Shown here: positions 19,104 through 30,515 of the stretch, in pieces
Layout of the letters: each line of letters begins with the position of its first letter
Position numbering within the stretch: the stretch's first letter is position 1
Assembly: GCA_004297005.1 (NCBI GenBank)
Contig: SCVA01000045.1
Location: forward strand, 60,722 to 124,721
From: Nevskiaceae bacterium
GTDB taxonomy: Bacteria > Pseudomonadota > Gammaproteobacteria > Nevskiales > Nevskiaceae
Reading direction: 5' to 3'
Length of the DNA stretch: 64,000 nucleotides
Notes under the pieces: model-generated
The model's input: only the letters and a program-made list of their open reading frames with translations
Told to the model about the DNA's origin: nothing
Databases searched by the model: none
Position numbers and translations under genes: made by a program

Positions 19104-20372
19104 ATGAGTACCGATACACGCAGTTCGCACAATGGCCGCGTGCTGTATTGCTCGTTTTGTGGCAAGAGCGAGCATGAAGTGCGCAAGCTGATTGCGGGCC
19201 CCTCGGTCTACATCTGCGACGAATGCGTCGATCTCTGCAACGACATCATCCGTGAGGAAATTCACGCCAAGCCGCAGGTCAAGGGGCTGCCGAAGCCTCA
19301 CGAGATTCGCGCGGTGCTGGACGAGTACGTCATTGGCCAGGAACAGGCCAAGAAGGTCTTGTCGGTGGCGGTATACAACCATTACAAGCGTCTTTCGACC
19401 AAGGCCCAGGGTAGTGGCGATGTCGAGCTGGCCAAGAGCAACATTCTGTTGATCGGCCCGACCGGCTCTGGCAAAACCTTGCTCGCCGAAACTTTGGCGC
19501 GGCTTCTGGACGTGCCCTTTGCGATTGCCGATGCCACCACGCTGACCGAGGCGGGTTACGTTGGCGAGGATGTGGAAAACATCATTGCCAGGCTGCTGCA
19601 GAAGTGCGACTACGATGTCGAGAAGGCTCAGCGTGGCATCGTCTACATCGACGAAATCGACAAGATCGCCCGCAAGAGCGAGAACCCGTCCATCACCCGC
19701 GATGTGTCCGGCGAGGGTGTGCAGCAGGCGTTGCTGAAGCTGATCGAGGGCACCATCGCCCAGGTTCCCCCGCAGGGCGGGCGTAAGCATCCGCAGCAAG
19801 AGTTTCTGCAGGTCAATACCGCCAACATTCTGTTTATCTGCGGAGGTGCCTTTGCCGGCCTGGATCGTGTGATCCACCAGCGTCTGGATAAGGGGGGCAT
19901 CGGTTTTGGTGCCGAGGTCAAGAGCAAGTCCGACTCCAAGGCGCTCAACGATACCTACAAGCAACTGGAGCCGGACGATCTGGTGCGTTTCGGCCTGATC
20001 CCCGAGTTCATCGGCCGTCTGCCGGTGGCGGCGGTGCTCGACGAGCTGGACGAAAAGGCGCTGATCGCGATTCTGCGGGACCCCAAGAACGCCCTGATCA
20101 AGCAGTACCAAAAGCTGTTCCAGATGGAAGGCGTGACGCTGGAGTTCCGTGAAGACGCGCTCATGGCGGTGGCCAAGCGAGCGCGGGAGCGCAAGACGGG
20201 TGCCCGCGGATTGCGCACCATCCTCGAGAAGATCCTGATTGACACCATGTACGATCTGCCTTCGATGCAGAACGTTGGCAAGGTGGTGGTCGATGAGGCG
20301 GTCGCGAAGGGCGAAGCCAAGCCGATCATCGTCTACGAGAACAAGGAAGTGGCGGCGAAACAGTCCGCCTGA
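19104..20372 (+). CDS. clpX: ATP-dependent Clp protease ATP-binding subunit ClpX
   Basis: N-terminal zinc-binding [11 protein letters not shown]...[26 protein letters not shown]. Confidence 0.98.
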   Translation: MSTDTRSSHNGRVLYCSFCGKSEHEVRKLIAGPSVYICDECVDLCNDIIREEIHAKPQVKGLPKPHEIRAVLDEYVIGQEQAKKVLSVAVYNHYKRLSTKAQGSGDVELAKSNILLIGPTGSGKTLLAETLARLLDVPFAIADATTLTEAGYVGEDVENIIARLLQKCDYDVEKAQRGIVYIDEIDKIARKSENPSITRDVSGEGVQQALLKLIEGTIAQVPPQGGRKHPQQEFLQVNTANILFICGGAFAGLDRVIHQRLDKGGIGFGAEVKSKSDSKALNDTYKQLEPDDLVRFGLIPEFIGRLPVAAVLDELDEKALIAILRDPKNALIKQYQKLFQMEGVTLEFREDALMAVAKRARERKTGARGLRTILEKILIDTMYDLPSMQNVGKVVVDEAVAKGEAKPIIVYENKEVAAKQSA

Positions 20373-20395
20373 GCCTGGACGTAGATCGCTGTCGC

Positions 20396-20419
20396 AAAGC
20401 CCCGCGCCGCGGGGCTTTT
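20396..20419 (+). terminator. Rho-independent terminator after clpX
   Basis: AAAGCCCCGC-GCC-GCGGGGCTTTT. Confidence 0.85.
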
Positions 20420-20445
20420 CTTTGGCCGGCAGGCGGTCGCAATGG

Positions 20446-20474
20446 CTTGAACGGCGGTGCTGCATCACCACTTA
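20446..20474 (+). promoter_or_regulatory. Putative sigma-32 (RpoH) promoter for lon
   Basis: CTTGAA-N14-CACCACTTA, compare CTTGAA-N13-15-CCCCATTTA. Confidence 0.55.
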
Positions 20475-20517
20475 GTGCTTAAGGCATACTTCCTTACAGC
20501 TACCAACGGACGTTTCG

Positions 20518-22908
20518 ATGAGCGCTACCAATACTGCCCCTGTGCTGCCTTTGCGTGATGTCGTCGTCTATCCGCATATGGCCATTCCCCTATTCGTTGG
20601 CCGGGAAAAGTCGGTCAAGGCTTTGTCGGCTGCGATGCAGGACGACAAACGCATCTTGCTGGTGGCTCAGAAGTCGGCCGATACCGACGAGCCGGCCATC
20701 AGTGATCTCTACGCCGTAGGAACGCTGGCCAGCGTGTTGCAGATGCTGCGCCTGCCGGACGGCACCGTGAAGGTCCTGGTCGAGGGGGGTCAGCGCGCGG
20801 CGGTGACCGAGATCAACGAGGTCGGCGAGTTTCTGACCGCGAGTTACGAACCGGTTGCCGAGCCCGAGAATCCGGGTAGCGAGCACGAACTTGACGCGCT
20901 GATGCGCTCGACGGTTTCAACGTTCGAGCAGTACGCCAAGCTCAACAAGAAGGTACCTGCCGAATTGCTGCCCTCGCTGACGGCCATGGATTCCGCCGGT
21001 CGTCTCGCCGATACCATTGCGGCGCACTTGTCGCTGAAGCTGGAGGACAAGCAGCGGGTACTGGAGGCGCTGGACGCCAAGGTACGGCTGGAACTGGTCC
21101 TGGCGCTGATGGAAGGCGAGATCGATGTGCTGCAGATAGAGAAAAAGATCCGCAGCCGGGTCAAGCAGCAAATGGAGAAAAACCAGCGCGAGTATTACCT
21201 CAATGAGCAGATGAAGGCGATTCAAAAGGAGCTCGGAGAGGGGGATGATGCGCCGAACGAACAGGACGAACTGGCGCGCAAGATCGAGAAGTCCGGCATG
21301 CCCAAGGCTGCCAAGGACAAGGCGCGTCACGAGCTGAACAAGTTGAAGATGATGCCGCCGATGTCTGCGGAGGCGACCGTGGTTCGGACGTATCTGGACT
21401 GGCTGACCCAGGTTCCCTGGAAGGCGCACACCAAGTCCCGCATCGACCTGCCGCTGGCCCAGGCAAAACTGGATGAAGACCACTATGGCCTTGACAAGGT
21501 CAAGGAGCGGATTGTCGAGTATCTCGCCGTGCAATCGCGGGTGAAGAAGCTCAACGGCCCCATCCTTTGCTTGGTCGGGCCTCCCGGGGTGGGCAAGACC
21601 AGCCTGGGTCGCTCGATCGCCGAAGCGCTGAACCGCAAGTTCGTGCGCATGTCATTGGGCGGTGTGCGCGACGAGGCGGAAATCCGCGGTCATCGGCGTA
21701 CCTATATCGGCTCCATGCCCGGCAAGCTGGTACAGAACCTCGCCAAGGTGAAGGTCAAGAATCCTTTGTTCCTGCTCGACGAGATCGACAAGATGAGCCA
21801 GGACTTTCGCGGCGATCCGTCCTCGGCGCTGCTGGAGGTACTGGACCCGGAGCAAAACTCGACATTCCAGGATCACTACCTGGAAGTGGAGGTCGATCTG
21901 TCCGATGTCATGTTCATCGCCACGGCCAATACGCTGAACATCCCCGGGCCGCTGCTGGATCGCATGGAGGTGATCCGGATTCCGGGTTACACCGAGGATG
22001 AAAAGCTCAACATTGCCAAGAAGTACCTGCTGCCCAAGCAGCTCAAGAACAACGGGCTGAAGCTGGGTGAATTGGAACTGCAGGATGAAGCGATCACGGG
22101 AATGATCCGGCATTACACGCGCGAGGCTGGCGTTCGTAATTTGGAGCGTGAGGTCAGCAAGATCGCCCGCAAGGTGGTGAAACAATTGTTGTTGAACCCC
22201 AAGCAGCAGGCGGTGACCGTCGATGCCGACAATCTGGACCAGTACTTGGGCGTGCAGAAATTCCGTTATGGCCGCGCCGAGGAGAGGAACCAGGTCGGGC
22301 AGATCACCGGTCTGGCCTGGACCGAGGTGGGCGGCGAGTTGCTGACCATCGAGGCGGCTTCGGCGCCTGGAAAAGGCGCGATGACGCTGACTGGCAGTCT
22401 TGGCAACGTCATGCAGGAATCGATCAAGGCGGCGTTCACCGTGGTTCGCTCGCGTGCCAGAAGCATGGGCATCGAGCCCGGATTCCATGAAAAGTCCGAT
22501 TTTCATGTCCATGTTCCCGAGGGCGCCACGCCGAAGGATGGTCCTTCCGCGGGTATCGCTATGTGCACCGCACTGGTGTCGGTATTGACCGGCATTCCGG
22601 TAAGGGCCGATGTCGCCATGACCGGCGAAATCACGTTGCGCGGCGAGGTGCTGCCGATCGGTGGCCTGAAGGAAAAATTGCTGGCCGCGCAGCGGGGTGG
22701 CATTAAGACCGTGGTGATCCCATACGAGAACGTCAAGGATCTGGCTGAGATTCCCGACAACATCAAGGCGCAGTTGAATATCGAGCCGGTGCGCTGGATC
22801 GAGGAAGTGCTCAAACATGCGCTGGAGCGCATGCCGGAGCCACTGCCCGAATCTTCGGCGGCGGCGGCCGGAAAGGCGGCCAGTGAGGAAGCGGCGCGGG
22901 CTCACTAA
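20518..22908 (+). CDS. lon: Endopeptidase La (Lon)
   Basis: [34 protein letters not shown], catalytic region [14 protein letters not shown]. Confidence 0.98.
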   Translation: MSATNTAPVLPLRDVVVYPHMAIPLFVGREKSVKALSAAMQDDKRILLVAQKSADTDEPAISDLYAVGTLASVLQMLRLPDGTVKVLVEGGQRAAVTEINEVGEFLTASYEPVAEPENPGSEHELDALMRSTVSTFEQYAKLNKKVPAELLPSLTAMDSAGRLADTIAAHLSLKLEDKQRVLEALDAKVRLELVLALMEGEIDVLQIEKKIRSRVKQQMEKNQREYYLNEQMKAIQKELGEGDDAPNEQDELARKIEKSGMPKAAKDKARHELNKLKMMPPMSAEATVVRTYLDWLTQVPWKAHTKSRIDLPLAQAKLDEDHYGLDKVKERIVEYLAVQSRVKKLNGPILCLVGPPGVGKTSLGRSIAEALNRKFVRMSLGGVRDEAEIRGHRRTYIGSMPGKLVQNLAKVKVKNPLFLLDEIDKMSQDFRGDPSSALLEVLDPEQNSTFQDHYLEVEVDLSDVMFIATANTLNIPGPLLDRMEVIRIPGYTEDEKLNIAKKYLLPKQLKNNGLKLGELELQDEAITGMIRHYTREAGVRNLEREVSKIARKVVKQLLLNPKQQAVTVDADNLDQYLGVQKFRYGRAEERNQVGQITGLAWTEVGGELLTIEAASAPGKGAMTLTGSLGNVMQESIKAAFTVVRSRARSMGIEPGFHEKSDFHVHVPEGATPKDGPSAGIAMCTALVSVLTGIPVRADVAMTGEITLRGEVLPIGGLKEKLLAAQRGGIKTVVIPYENVKDLAEIPDNIKAQLNIEPVRWIEEVLKHALERMPEPLPESSAAAAGKAASEEAARAH

Positions 22909-22995
22909 TTCAAGGACTTCTGAGCGGGGCAGGCGGCGGCTGTCATTGAGTTGATTTTCCCGGGCTGCGACGGGGTCGGTTGCCTCGTAAATTTG

Positions 22996-23025
22996 TTGAC
23001 GCTCGCCAAAATCGCTTGCTATAAA
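22996..23025 (+). promoter_or_regulatory. Putative sigma-70 promoter for hupB
   Basis: TTGACG-N18-TATAAA. Confidence 0.55.
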
Positions 23026-23141
23026 GAACCTCGTACCAACGTTGCGCGTGCTTGGACTACCAGCGATAAGCCGAGTTGGAATCGATTCTAGGGACCGCCA
23101 TCCGGCTATACCGCGTAGCCATTGAAGAGGGGATTTTTTTA

Positions 23142-23414
23142 ATGAACAAGTCTGATCTGATCAACGCCGTTGCTGATAAGGCCGAGATCTCCAAAGCCGA
23201 CGCTGGCCGTGCGCTGGACTCCCTCGTGGAAGTCATCGCCAAGGCGCTCAAGAAGAATGACAAGGTTTCTCTGGTGGGCTTTGGCACCTTTTCGGTCCGT
23301 AAGCGCGCCGCTCGCACCGGGCGCAATCCCAAGACTGGCGCCCCTTTGAAAATCGCAGCCAGCAAAAATCCGACGTTCAAGGCTGGAAAAGCGCTCAAGG
23401 ATGCGATAAAGTAG
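23142..23414 (+). CDS. hupB: HU-family DNA-binding protein
   Basis: [27 protein letters not shown]...[21 protein letters not shown]. Confidence 0.97.
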   Translation: MNKSDLINAVADKAEISKADAGRALDSLVEVIAKALKKNDKVSLVGFGTFSVRKRAARTGRNPKTGAPLKIAASKNPTFKAGKALKDAIK

Positions 23415-23459
23415 CTGACTCGCTGGGACGCTTAAGGTTAGCGAACTTCGATCAAGGCC

Positions 23460-23535
23460 GGGTGCTTAGCTCAGTTGGTAGAGCGTCGCCCTTACAAGGC
23501 GCAGGTCGGCGGTTCGAGCCCGTCAGCACCCACCA
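23460..23535 (+). tRNA. tRNA-Val(UAC)
   Basis: GGGTGCT...AGCACCC acceptor stem, anticodon loop CTTACAA, CCA encoded. Confidence 0.96.
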
Positions 23536-23549
23536 AGAGTCAACCGCGC

Positions 23550-23626
23550 GGAGCGGTAGTTCAGTTGGTTAGAATACCGGCCTGTCACGCCGGGGGTCGC
23601 GGGTTCGAGCCCCGTCCGCTCCGCCA
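23550..23626 (+). tRNA. tRNA-Asp(GUC)
   Basis: GGAGCGG...CCGCTCC acceptor stem, anticodon loop CTGTCAC, CCA encoded. Confidence 0.97.
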
Positions 23627-23640
23627 CTTTAAGTTGAAAG

Positions 23641-23666
23641 GGCGCTCCACGAGAGCGCCTTTTTTG
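23641..23666 (+). terminator. Rho-independent terminator after tRNA-Asp
   Basis: GGCGCTC-cacga-GAGCGCC-TTTTTT. Confidence 0.85.
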
Positions 23667-23721
23667 TTTTACCGCTACGGCGGCAGCACGTCATCCGTTC
23701 AACCAGGCACGCAGCTACAGC

Positions 23722-25644
23722 ATGTTGCAATCCATCCGTGATCGTCTGACCGGCCCCATTGTCTGGGTCATCGTGGCACTGATTGCCATCCCCTTCGCGT
23801 TCTGGGGCGTGGAATCGTTCCAGACCAGCGGTGGCGATCCCACCGTCGCCAAGGTAGGAGATCAGAAGATCACCGAAGCGCAGTTGCAGGCAGCGTACGA
23901 CCAGCGCATGCGTCAGCTCCAGCAGATGCTCGGAGAGAGCTTCCGTGCCGACATGATCGAACCGCAACGCTTCCGGGAGGGGGTGCTGCAGGAGATGATT
24001 CAAGAGACCACGCTGCGGCAGCATGCCAAGGGTGCGGGCTACACGGCGACCGATGCGGCTCTGCTGACCACTTTGAACACCATTCCGGCTTTCCAGAAGG
24101 ACGGCAAATTCTCCGCCGAAGCCTACAAGGAAGCCCTGGCGCGCCAGGGCATGACGCCGCAGAGTTTCGAGGCGCAACTGCGTGATGGACTCACCATCGA
24201 TCAGGTTCGCGAAAGTGTTCTGGGCAGCGGGTTCGTGACGTCCGCGGAATCCGCGGCGGCTTGGCGGCTGGCGCGGCAGGAGCGTACGTTTTCCTATGTA
24301 AGCTTCAAGGCTGCCGACTACGAGTCGACGGTGACCGTGAGCGACGAAGCGGTGCAGAAGTACTTTGCCGACAACGCCTCCCGTTACAGCGCGCCGGAAC
24401 GGCTGAAGCTCCAGTACGTGGAACTGGCCCTGGATGAGCTGACTCCGGCGCCGGCGCCGGAGGCGGCGGTGCTGAAGGCGGTGTATGACGCCGATGCTGC
24501 TCGGTTCTCCACCCCCGAGGAGCGGCGAGCCAGCCATATCCTGGTGAACTTCGGCGCCGACAAGGATGCTGCGGAGAAGAAGGCACTGGCGCTCAAGGCC
24601 CGACTGGATAGCGGCGCCGATTTCGCGGCGCTGGCGCGCGAGGCTTCGGACGATCCGGGTTCCAAGACCGCCGGTGGTGACCTGGGCTGGGTGCGTCGCG
24701 GGCTGATGACCCCTAAGTTCGAGCAGGCCTTGTTCGAGTTGTCGCCGGGCATGGTTTCCGCGCCGGTGGAAACCGAGTTCGGCTGGCATCTGATCAGGCT
24801 CTCCGAGGTCAAGGCGGCGCAGACCAAGCCGTTCACCGACCCCGCGGTACAGGCGGAGCTGCTGGACAGCTACCGTCAGCGCGACGCGCAGCAGCGCTAT
24901 CAGGATCTGGCCGAGAAGCTGGGGCAACTGGCGTTTGAGAACGCGACCTCCCTTGAGCCGGTGGCCAAGGAACTGAAACTGGAGCTGAAAACCAGCGATT
25001 GGTTCGGTCGTAATGGCGGAACTGGCATTGCTGCCAATGCTGACGTGCTCAAGGCGGCTTTCGAGCCGGAAATCATTCGTGATGGCGAAAACAGCAAGCC
25101 GCTGGCTTCTGGTGAGAATCGCCAAGTCGTGTTCCGCAAGGCGGAGTACGAGGCGGCTCGTCCGCGCAAGCTCGAGGAAGTGGCGGATGCCATCCGCTCC
25201 GAACTGAAGCTGCAGCAGGCACGCGCGAAGGCGACTGCGGACGCGGACGCCCTGGTAAAGGTTTTGTCCGAAGGCGCGGTGTTCGAAGCGGCTCTCGGCG
25301 AACGCCAGCTCAAGGCCAGCAACCCTGGCTCGGTGCGGCGCGACGCCGAGGGGTTGGATCGCCAGATCTTGTCCGCGCTGTTCAAGCTGCCGAGGCCGGC
25401 GGCCGGAAAGTTGCAGATCGGCAAGACGCAGCTCGATGGTGGCGACGTGATCGTGCTGGCGCTGTCCGGGGTCCGTGACGGTACCCCGATGCCGGAAGAC
25501 CCCGAGTTCCAACGTGAAGGCGCGCAGTTGCGGGACGCTTTGTCCGGCGCGGAATTTGCTGGCTTCCGTGCCAGCGTCGAGAAAGACCTCGGTGTGGACC
25601 GCAAGGCCTTGCCGCCGGTCGAGACCATCGCCGAAAAGCCCTAG
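23722..25644 (+). CDS. ppiD: SurA N-domain/PpiC peptidyl-prolyl isomerase (PpiD)
   Basis: MLQSIRDRLTGPIVWVIVALIAIPFAFWGVESF; parvulin domain RRASHILVNFGADKD...GGDLGWVRRGLM. Confidence 0.93.
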   Translation: MLQSIRDRLTGPIVWVIVALIAIPFAFWGVESFQTSGGDPTVAKVGDQKITEAQLQAAYDQRMRQLQQMLGESFRADMIEPQRFREGVLQEMIQETTLRQHAKGAGYTATDAALLTTLNTIPAFQKDGKFSAEAYKEALARQGMTPQSFEAQLRDGLTIDQVRESVLGSGFVTSAESAAAWRLARQERTFSYVSFKAADYESTVTVSDEAVQKYFADNASRYSAPERLKLQYVELALDELTPAPAPEAAVLKAVYDADAARFSTPEERRASHILVNFGADKDAAEKKALALKARLDSGADFAALAREASDDPGSKTAGGDLGWVRRGLMTPKFEQALFELSPGMVSAPVETEFGWHLIRLSEVKAAQTKPFTDPAVQAELLDSYRQRDAQQRYQDLAEKLGQLAFENATSLEPVAKELKLELKTSDWFGRNGGTGIAANADVLKAAFEPEIIRDGENSKPLASGENRQVVFRKAEYEAARPRKLEEVADAIRSELKLQQARAKATADADALVKVLSEGAVFEAALGERQLKASNPGSVRRDAEGLDRQILSALFKLPRPAAGKLQIGKTQLDGGDVIVLALSGVRDGTPMPEDPEFQREGAQLRDALSGAEFAGFRASVEKDLGVDRKALPPVETIAEKP

Positions 25645-25655
25645 GGAACAGCCTA

Positions 25656-26924
25656 ATGAAGCTACCGCTGCACTGGCGCATGTTGATCGCCCTGGCGGCG
25701 GCGGTAGTGGCCGGAATCGTATTCGGTGATTCCGAAGCCTTCCTCAGCGCCTGTGGCATGGTCGGCGCGCTGTTTCTAAATGCATTGAAGATGCTGATCG
25801 TGCCGCTCATCATGGCGGCGCTGATGAATGGCCTGATCGGTGGTGCCGAGCAAGGCGGGCTGGGGCGTTTGGGCGCGCTCACTTTCGGGTTCTATGTCGG
25901 AACCGGCCTGCTGGCGATTCTCACTGGCTTGGCCTGGGCCAATTTGCTCACCCCAGGCATCGTCGACGGGGCCCCTGCCGCGCCACTGTTGGGCTTATCG
26001 GGGGACGCCAACGCCATCGTCGCCCAAGTTCAGGAGAAGGGTGCCCAGGACCTCTGGGGAGTCATCCTGCGCCTGGTGCCGACCAACCCCATCGGCGCCG
26101 CCGCCAGCGGTGACATGCTGGGCTTGGTGACCTTCGGTATGTTGTTTGGCTGGGCGCTATCGCAACTGCCCGGCAGTCTTCGCGATACCCAGGCGGCGTT
26201 CTGGAAGGGCGTCTACGAGGCGATGGTGCGGATCGCCGCGCTGGTGATGCAGGCGGCGCCCATTGGCGTGTTTGCCATCGTCACCGGCACCGTCGCCAGG
26301 ACCGGTATCTCGGCACTGCAACCGCTGGCGGTATTCATGCTGGTAGTGGTCGCCGGTCTGCTGACCCACGCCTTCGTGGTGCTGCCGCTGGTACTGCGTT
26401 TCGTCGCCAGGGTGCCGGCCTACGGCTTGCACAGGGCCATGGTTCCAGCTCTGCTGACCGCGTTTTCGACCTCCTCGTCGAACGCCACGCTGCCGCTGAC
26501 CATGGACTGCATCGAGAACAAGGCCAAGGTGCCGCGACGGGTCAGCGGCTTTGTGCTGCCGATCGGCGCCAACGTCAACACCGATGGCTCGGCGCTTTAC
26601 GAGTGCGTCGCGGCGATCTTCATCGCCCAGGCCTACGGCCTCGATCTCAGTTTCGGCGCGCAGTTCACGGTGGTGGCGCTGGCGCTGATCACCGCCGTCG
26701 GTGTCGCCGGCATCCCTTCGGCCAGCCTGGTGGCGATCACCGTGATCCTCTCCGCGATCGGCCTGCCGCTGGAAGGCGTAGGCCTGATCCTGGCGGTGGA
26801 CCGGGTGCTGGACATGTGTCGCACCGCGCTCAACGTGCTCGGCGACGCCTCGGCAACGGTGGTGGTTGCGCGTTTGTCCGGAGAGGATGGGGTGCTGGGC
26901 CAGCCTGCACTGAAGACCGGCTAG
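25656..26924 (+). CDS. Dicarboxylate/amino acid:cation symporter (DAACS family)
   Basis: Multiple TMs; [30 protein letters not shown] motif. Confidence 0.92.
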   Translation: MKLPLHWRMLIALAAAVVAGIVFGDSEAFLSACGMVGALFLNALKMLIVPLIMAALMNGLIGGAEQGGLGRLGALTFGFYVGTGLLAILTGLAWANLLTPGIVDGAPAAPLLGLSGDANAIVAQVQEKGAQDLWGVILRLVPTNPIGAAASGDMLGLVTFGMLFGWALSQLPGSLRDTQAAFWKGVYEAMVRIAALVMQAAPIGVFAIVTGTVARTGISALQPLAVFMLVVVAGLLTHAFVVLPLVLRFVARVPAYGLHRAMVPALLTAFSTSSSNATLPLTMDCIENKAKVPRRVSGFVLPIGANVNTDGSALYECVAAIFIAQAYGLDLSFGAQFTVVALALITAVGVAGIPSASLVAITVILSAIGLPLEGVGLILAVDRVLDMCRTALNVLGDASATVVVARLSGEDGVLGQPALKTG

Positions 26925-26940
26925 GCCGCAGCGGTCAGTC

Positions 26941-27726
26941 TTACTCCGACAGGCTCATGCCCATGATGTTGTAGCCGGCATCCACATAGAGAATCTCGCC
27001 GGTGATGCCCGAGGCCAGGTCGGAGCTGAGGAAGGCGGCGGTGTTGCCGACCTCCTCGATGGTCACGTTGCGGCGCAAGGCGCTCATCTTCTCGGCGGCG
27101 CCGAGCATGCCGCGGAAGCCCTTGATGCCAGCGGCGGCTAGGGTCTTGATCGGGCCGGCGGAGATGCCGTTGACGCGGATGCCCTCGGCGCCCAGCTCCG
27201 CCGCCATGAAGCGGACATTGGCTTCCAGCGAGGCCTTGGCCGGCCCCATCACGTTGTACATCGGCACCGCGCGCACCGCGCCAAGATAGGTGAGGGTGAG
27301 CAGGCTGGCGGCGCGCCCCTGCATCAGCGGCCGCGCAGCTTTGCCGAGCGCCGCGAAGGAATAGGCGCTGATGTCGTGGGCCAGAGCGTAGCCCTCGCGG
27401 GTCACGCTTTCCAGATAGCCGCCCTGCAGCAGTTCGCGTGGTGCGAAGCCGATGGAATGGATGACGATGTCGATGCCGCCCCAGACTTCCTTGAGCGAGT
27501 TGAACACCGCCTCGATCTCGTTGTCGCGGGTCACATCCAGCGGTAGCACCAGCTCCGAGCCGTGCGTATGCGCCAGCTCCTCCACCCGCGGCTTGAGCTT
27601 GTCGCCCTGATAGGTGAAGGCCAGCTCCGCGCCTTCGCGGGCGAAGGCCTCGGTGATGCCGGTGGCGATGGAACGCTCGCTAGCGACGCCGGTGATGAGC
27701 GCCTTCTTGCCGGACAAAAAGCCCAT
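26941..27726 (-). CDS. fabI: Enoyl-[acyl-carrier-protein] reductase FabI
   Basis: [56 protein letters not shown]. Confidence 0.96.
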   Translation of the reverse strand: MGFLSGKKALITGVASERSIATGITEAFAREGAELAFTYQGDKLKPRVEELAHTHGSELVLPLDVTRDNEIEAVFNSLKEVWGGIDIVIHSIGFAPRELLQGGYLESVTREGYALAHDISAYSFAALGKAARPLMQGRAASLLTLTYLGAVRAVPMYNVMGPAKASLEANVRFMAAELGAEGIRVNGISAGPIKTLAAAGIKGFRGMLGAAEKMSALRRNVTIEEVGNTAAFLSSDLASGITGEILYVDAGYNIMGMSLSE

Positions 27727-27764
27727 GTTCTGTACTCCTCCTGGTGATGCCCTGGATGCCCGCG

Positions 27765-28748
27765 TTAAGCCGGTGGCTTGAAGCGGATCGGATAATTGGG
27801 ATAGGTGAAGGGCGGAACATCCTTGGCGCCGAAGTCGAGCAGCATGACCCGGGCGATGATCTTCTTCTCGAGCTCCGGGTCGCCCAGTTCGCTGGAAGCG
27901 ATCTCCGCCGAGGTCACCTTGCCGCTGGGGGCGATGGTGAGGCTGATCACCACCTTACCGGACAGGCCGGGCGATTCGCGCAGCGCACGGATGTACATCG
28001 CGTAGAACGAGCCCTGGGCGCGATCGAAGGTGAGCTGGATCTCTTCCAGGGTGCGCGAGGCATTGCGCTTGTTGCCACCTTCACCGGCCTTGCTGGCATC
28101 GCGGCCGAAGCCGACCGGCGACTGCACGGTGGTGGTCCGGCGCTTGCCCAAGCCGCTGCCACTCTGGGTGCGGGTCACGCCGGCGGCACCGGCGCCGCCG
28201 ATGCCGCTGGAGCCAGCCGCCGCGGCGGCCACATCGGCGTCGTTGGCCCCGCCACCGGAGGCGCCGCCGCTAGCAGTGCTGGCCGCGCCCTTGGAGGACA
28301 GCAGCGGCTGGTCGGAATTCAGCGAATCACCCTTGCTGCGCATCTCGCTCAAGGCCTGCGAGAAGGCCAGCACGCCGGAGCGCTTGGCCACCTCCCGCGC
28401 CGTCTCCACCGGATCGGGTACTGGCTCGGCGTTCGGGACTGGCTTGGGCACCGGCGTCTCGGATTTCTTCGGTGCCGCTTCCTGTGGCTCTTCCTTGGAA
28501 TCTTCCTTGGCGGGAGCCGGCTCTTCGACCTGTTCAGCCAGCGGCGCGACCTCGGCCGGCAGCAACTCGACAGTGGCTGGCGCGCTGTAGGTGCCGCCGC
28601 CCTGCTTCTGGCCTTCGACCTTGTAGACCAGGCTCAGGATCACCAGCAGCAGGAAGGGAACCGCGACGCCGAGCAGCAGTTTGCGGAAGCGCCGGTCGGA
28701 TTCCTCGGCGTAGTCATAGCCGTCCCAGCGGATGGCGTAGGCGCTCAT
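27765..28748 (-). CDS. AgmX/PglI C-terminal domain (TonB-like) trans-periplasmic protein
   Basis: Single N-terminal TM ([19 protein letters not shown]), Pro/Glu/Lys-rich linker, C-term [43 protein letters not shown]. Confidence 0.82.
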   Translation of the reverse strand: MSAYAIRWDGYDYAEESDRRFRKLLLGVAVPFLLLVILSLVYKVEGQKQGGGTYSAPATVELLPAEVAPLAEQVEEPAPAKEDSKEEPQEAAPKKSETPVPKPVPNAEPVPDPVETAREVAKRSGVLAFSQALSEMRSKGDSLNSDQPLLSSKGAASTASGGASGGGANDADVAAAAAGSSGIGGAGAAGVTRTQSGSGLGKRRTTTVQSPVGFGRDASKAGEGGNKRNASRTLEEIQLTFDRAQGSFYAMYIRALRESPGLSGKVVISLTIAPSGKVTSAEIASSELGDPELEKKIIARVMLLDFGAKDVPPFTYPNYPIRFKPPA

Positions 28749-29266
28749 TGCCCACCCCGCTTGGAGGCATGCGCCACCGAGACCGCGATGCGTGCGAACT
28801 TCAGCTCGCCGCAGGTGGCCAGCACCTTCTTCAGCACCGAGTAGGGGATGTCCTTGTCGGCCATCACATTGATCTCGCCGCGGGTGGTGGCGCCGGGCGT
28901 GGCGCCCTGCACCTGCAGCAGAGTCACCTTCAGCAGCTCCGCGCGCAGCTGCGGGATCGGCTTGCCTTCCGGTGCCGCCACGGCTTCTTCCAGGGTCATC
29001 ACCTGCTCACCCTGGATCAGCACCGCCTGCTTGGTGAGGGTGATCACCGGCGCTGCCGTCGGTGGCTGGTCCAGTGACAGCGAGGCGGGCAGCGACAGCT
29101 CGCGCGGATTGCGCAGGTTGTCGACGCTGGCGGTGGTCACCAAGAGGAAGAACACCAGCACGGTGAAGACGTCGATCATCGACACCAGATTCAGCGGCAC
29201 CACGCTGGGCTTGCGGGCGTGGCGGCGCAGGATGCGCTTGGCGCGACGCGAGAGTCGCAGGCTCAT
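28745..29266 (-). CDS. ExbD/TolR-family protein (copy 1)
   Basis: LNLVSMIDVFTVLVFFLLVTTAS: single TM with conserved Asp. Confidence 0.9.
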   Translation of the reverse strand: MSLRLSRRAKRILRRHARKPSVVPLNLVSMIDVFTVLVFFLLVTTASVDNLRNPRELSLPASLSLDQPPTAAPVITLTKQAVLIQGEQVMTLEEAVAAPEGKPIPQLRAELLKVTLLQVQGATPGATTRGEINVMADKDIPYSVLKKVLATCGELKFARIAVSVAHASKRGGQ

Positions 29267-29802
29267 GGCGCGTCTCCCGCCGGCGCGGTTGGCGCCGCAT
29301 CCGCGCGCTTGGGCGCGTCGCCCAGCGAGATCGACGGGAACAGATCACGCAGCACCCGGCCACCTTCGGCGGGGGTGATGCGCACCGCGTCCATGGTCTG
29401 CACTAGGGTGTCGTGGCTGACGCTGGGCTCCAGCAGCAGGGTGATACGGGTTTCGTCGGGGTGGGCGTCCTTCACCTGCAACAGGCGCTGGGTCAGACCC
29501 TTGTAGTCGTAGCCCTCGGCGGCGTTGCCGTAGCGACCCAACTCGCTGCCGCCTTCGCTGAGCAGCATGCCGTCGGTTCGGATCACGACCGTCAGCGGCC
29601 GGCGATTGGGATCGGGTTCGGCGAGCTTGCTGGCGTCGGGCAGGTTCAGGCCCAGGATCGACACGCCGGTGGAGTTCACCAGCAGGAAGAACACCAGCAC
29701 GGTCAGGATGTCGATCATCGACACCAGATTGAGTTCGCCGGCTTCCTTCCTGCGTCGCTCGCGACGCAGGGCCAACCGGGCCGAACGGGATAAACCTCTC
29801 AT
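29263..29802 (-). CDS. ExbD/TolR-family protein (copy 2)
   Basis: LNLVSMIDILTVLVFFLLVNSTG: single TM with conserved Asp. Confidence 0.9.
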   Translation of the reverse strand: MRGLSRSARLALRRERRRKEAGELNLVSMIDILTVLVFFLLVNSTGVSILGLNLPDASKLAEPDPNRRPLTVVIRTDGMLLSEGGSELGRYGNAAEGYDYKGLTQRLLQVKDAHPDETRITLLLEPSVSHDTLVQTMDAVRITPAEGGRVLRDLFPSISLGDAPKRADAAPTAPAGDAP

Positions 29803-29833
29803 AGGCCTCTCGTCTTGGCGGCGGGCGTCGAGT

Positions 29834-30466
29834 TCAGCCCTTCAGGCCGAGCGCGTTGAGGAATTTCACCGAGGCCATTTCCAGGCTGTCGATCAGCTCG
29901 TTGGTCTGCGAGGACAGCCAAGCGTGGATGACCAGCAGCGGCACCGCGACCAAGAGGCCAAAGGCGGTGCAGTTCATCGCCTCGGAGACGGCTGCCGAAA
30001 GCAGGTCGGCCTTTTCCGCCGGGTTGACGGTGCCCACGGCCGCGAAGCCGTTGATCAGGCCGATGATGGTGCCCAACAGGCCGAGCAGGGTGGCGACGTT
30101 GGCGAAGGTGGCGAGATAGTGGGTGCGGCGCTCGAGCAGCGGCGACACCTCCATCAGGCTTTCCTCCATCGACATCTCCACGTCTTCGCGCTTGTTGGAG
30201 GTGCGCGAGCGGGCGATGCCGTAGCCGAAGATGCGGGCGATGGCGGAGTCGGAGGCCATCGCCAGCGACTCGGCGCCGGCCAGATCACCCTTGTTGACCA
30301 GGGGGATCAGCTCCGACCAGAGCTTGCGGTTTTCCGCTTTGGCCTTGCGAAGATAAAGCACGCGCTCGATGGTGATCGAAAGACCAACCACGGCCACGGC
30401 GAGGATGGGATACATGAAGTGTCCACCCGCCTGGAAGAAATGGGCGATTGAGCCGAAGAAGTCCAT
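29834..30466 (-). CDS. MotA/TolQ/ExbB proton-channel family protein
   Basis: THYLATFANVATLLGLLGTIIGLINGFAAV signature; three TMs. Confidence 0.93.
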   Translation of the reverse strand: MDFFGSIAHFFQAGGHFMYPILAVAVVGLSITIERVLYLRKAKAENRKLWSELIPLVNKGDLAGAESLAMASDSAIARIFGYGIARSRTSNKREDVEMSMEESLMEVSPLLERRTHYLATFANVATLLGLLGTIIGLINGFAAVGTVNPAEKADLLSAAVSEAMNCTAFGLLVAVPLLVIHAWLSSQTNELIDSLEMASVKFLNALGLKG

Positions 30467-30515
30467 CTGGTTTCTCTATCTGTGCTGGAAAGTTGAAAAG
30501 GATAGCCGTCGCCGC

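Noticed and set aside
19059-20471. 470-aa minus-strand ORF
   Set aside because: Antisense to clpX.
23629-25512. 627-aa minus-strand ORF
   Set aside because: Antisense to ppiD and extends into the terminator; shadow frame.
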